NCBI GenBank assembly: GCA_964036275.1
Contig: OZ038438.1
Coordinates: forward strand, 16,661,720 to 16,725,719
Direction of reading: 5' to 3'
Source of the DNA: Litoditis marina
Lineage: Eukaryota; Nematoda; Chromadorea; Rhabditida; Rhabditidae
DNA: 64,000 bases
Part shown: positions 62,803 to 64,000 of the stretch, piece by piece
Layout: every line of letters begins with the position of its first letter
Position numbering within the stretch: position 1 is the stretch's first letter
Notes under the pieces: model-generated
Databases searched by the model: none
What the model was told of the DNA's origin: nothing
What the model saw: the letters and a program-made list of their open reading frames with translations, nothing else
Translations under genes and position numbers: made by a program

Positions 62803-64000
62803 TGTGATCTGTTTCGCTATAAGGTTTCAATCTAATCTAAAAGATGATAGCTGTGATTTGTTTGTTGAATAGAGGTACGGTTGTTTGCTTGACTAATCGG
62901 GCGATCATTATCTCTCGTTCGTTGTTTTATCTCCCGACGAATACTATTTTCTCTGTTGGTATTAGTATAATTCATATCTAATGCCAAAAAATTTGTTCAT
63001 TTTTTTAACGTGCATTATTTTTATAAGTAGTTTTATGCTGCGCTACTTTTTAGATTTTTATAGTTCTTGTTGTTTGACCGTTTGTTCGTTGACGATATAT
63101 CATTCCAAGACAGCCAATAAATTGTTATTATTTTACCTTTTCTCAATTCATTGACATAAGCGAAGTTCTATTTTTGTCTCCTTCTGTCGCTTAGCATACG
63201 ACGTGAACAAGTCCACGTGAAGAAGACTCGGCAACGGCTCACTTTTCCTATCTACGCGGTTACCAGACGGCTGCTTATTTCTACTCGTATCTATATAAAC
63301 ATGTAACATTTCTGGCTTGTTATTGTGATGCAATCCTCAAACTCGGTATAATGTACTTTAGTCGGAACACTCACTGAACCACCGTAATCAACCTATCAAT
63401 TTCCGACACCTTCTCTATTCTGCATTCTTTCCCATCTCTCCTCTTAAAACAATGGGATTGGACTGTATTATCTAAATCGTTTCCGGGAATTTTGATGAAT
63501 TGTGAATGTGTGACAGCGATTTAGGTACATTTAGTTTGGAATAGTTTATTACTCTTTCAATTTGCTTGAACAGTAGTAGAGCGTTGCTTTATTGATAGTT
63601 CTCGTCTTCCCTCGCCGTTGTTGATCCGGTGCTGGCATTTCTGAAAATCACTTTCGTGTTTTTGTTCAACCAAACAGTTATATATTCTTCAAATAGTCAA
63701 ATTGCTCGCGAGATGAGATTTCATAATTTTCTCGTAAATTCCGATCATTGCATGACCAATTACATTATATTATCTCCACTAGAACATCAGAGGTGGTTAT
63801 ATGGACAATCCTAACAGACGTATTACCTTTACCAAAAATAACCGAATTGTTTGCAATATGGAGAAAGATCTGTTACAACCGGTTACTTTTCATAATGATT
63901 TCTGCTTGTTTCCAGATTGTCTGGAAAGATAGTTATTGCAACCGGTTACTTTTAATGACGATTACTGCCCTTTAACGGTTATAATCTGTTACCTAAGTAG
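62803..64000. other. Downstream of CLPTM1; no gene recognised
   Basis: It holds the CLPTM1 3' UTR to the poly(A) signal near 63121. Two copies of CAACCGGTTACTTTT (about 63877 and 63939) reuse the word seen in the CLPTM1 intron island, perhaps the start of another such element running past the window edge. Confidence 0.4.

Overview
The window looks like a scaffold piece from a nematode. The genes are intron-rich, with mostly tttcag-type acceptors and introns from 44 bp to several kb. They include an innexin closest to UNC-7/UNC-9, and several start codons sit 0-6 nt after a tttcag acceptor, as expected for spliced-leader trans-splicing. I worked from conceptual splicing by eye. Exon ends are quoted where acceptor, donor and reading phase agree. 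The species and clade cannot be fixed.

Layout. (1) 138-2897 (+): 3' part of an unrecognised gene. (2) 4191-9664 (-): complete innexin, convergent with the first gene. (3) 9665-16721: no gene recognised. (4) 16722-23428 (+): probable single-pass membrane protein of unknown family, interrupted by a 200-N assembly gap. (5) 23873-25201 (+): small probable membrane protein of unknown family. (6) 26055-30808 (+): complete UDP-glucuronosyltransferase in 12 exons. (7) 31315-34523 (-): complete tetraspanin in 8 exons. (8) 36132-42974 (-): aminergic (octopamine/tyramine-type) GPCR. (9) 42975-52014: gene-poor and repeat-bearing. (10) 52015-55163 (-): acidic/coiled-coil protein resembling INO80 complex subunit F/TFPT. 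(11) 56021-62802 (+): complete CLPTM1 in 16 exons. (12) 62803-64000: nothing recognised.

The genes are a neighbourhood rather than a pathway. Innexin (gap junction/hemichannel), the aminergic GPCR and CLPTM1 (an ER protein that limits GABA-A receptor traffic in mammals) could all act in neurons, but nothing in the sequence shows co-regulation. The UGT and CLPTM1 both end in a KKXX ER-retrieval signal.

The least ordinary content is in the introns. Four introns carry islands built almost entirely of one short palindromic word. All four have inverted termini, and two have perfect 8- or 9-bp target-site duplications, so these are probably DNA transposons with degenerate word-repeat interiors. 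There is also a 191-bp segment that is identical at 8.4 and 31.8 kb, a pair of tRNA-like SINEs, and a 274-bp direct repeat with one mismatch.
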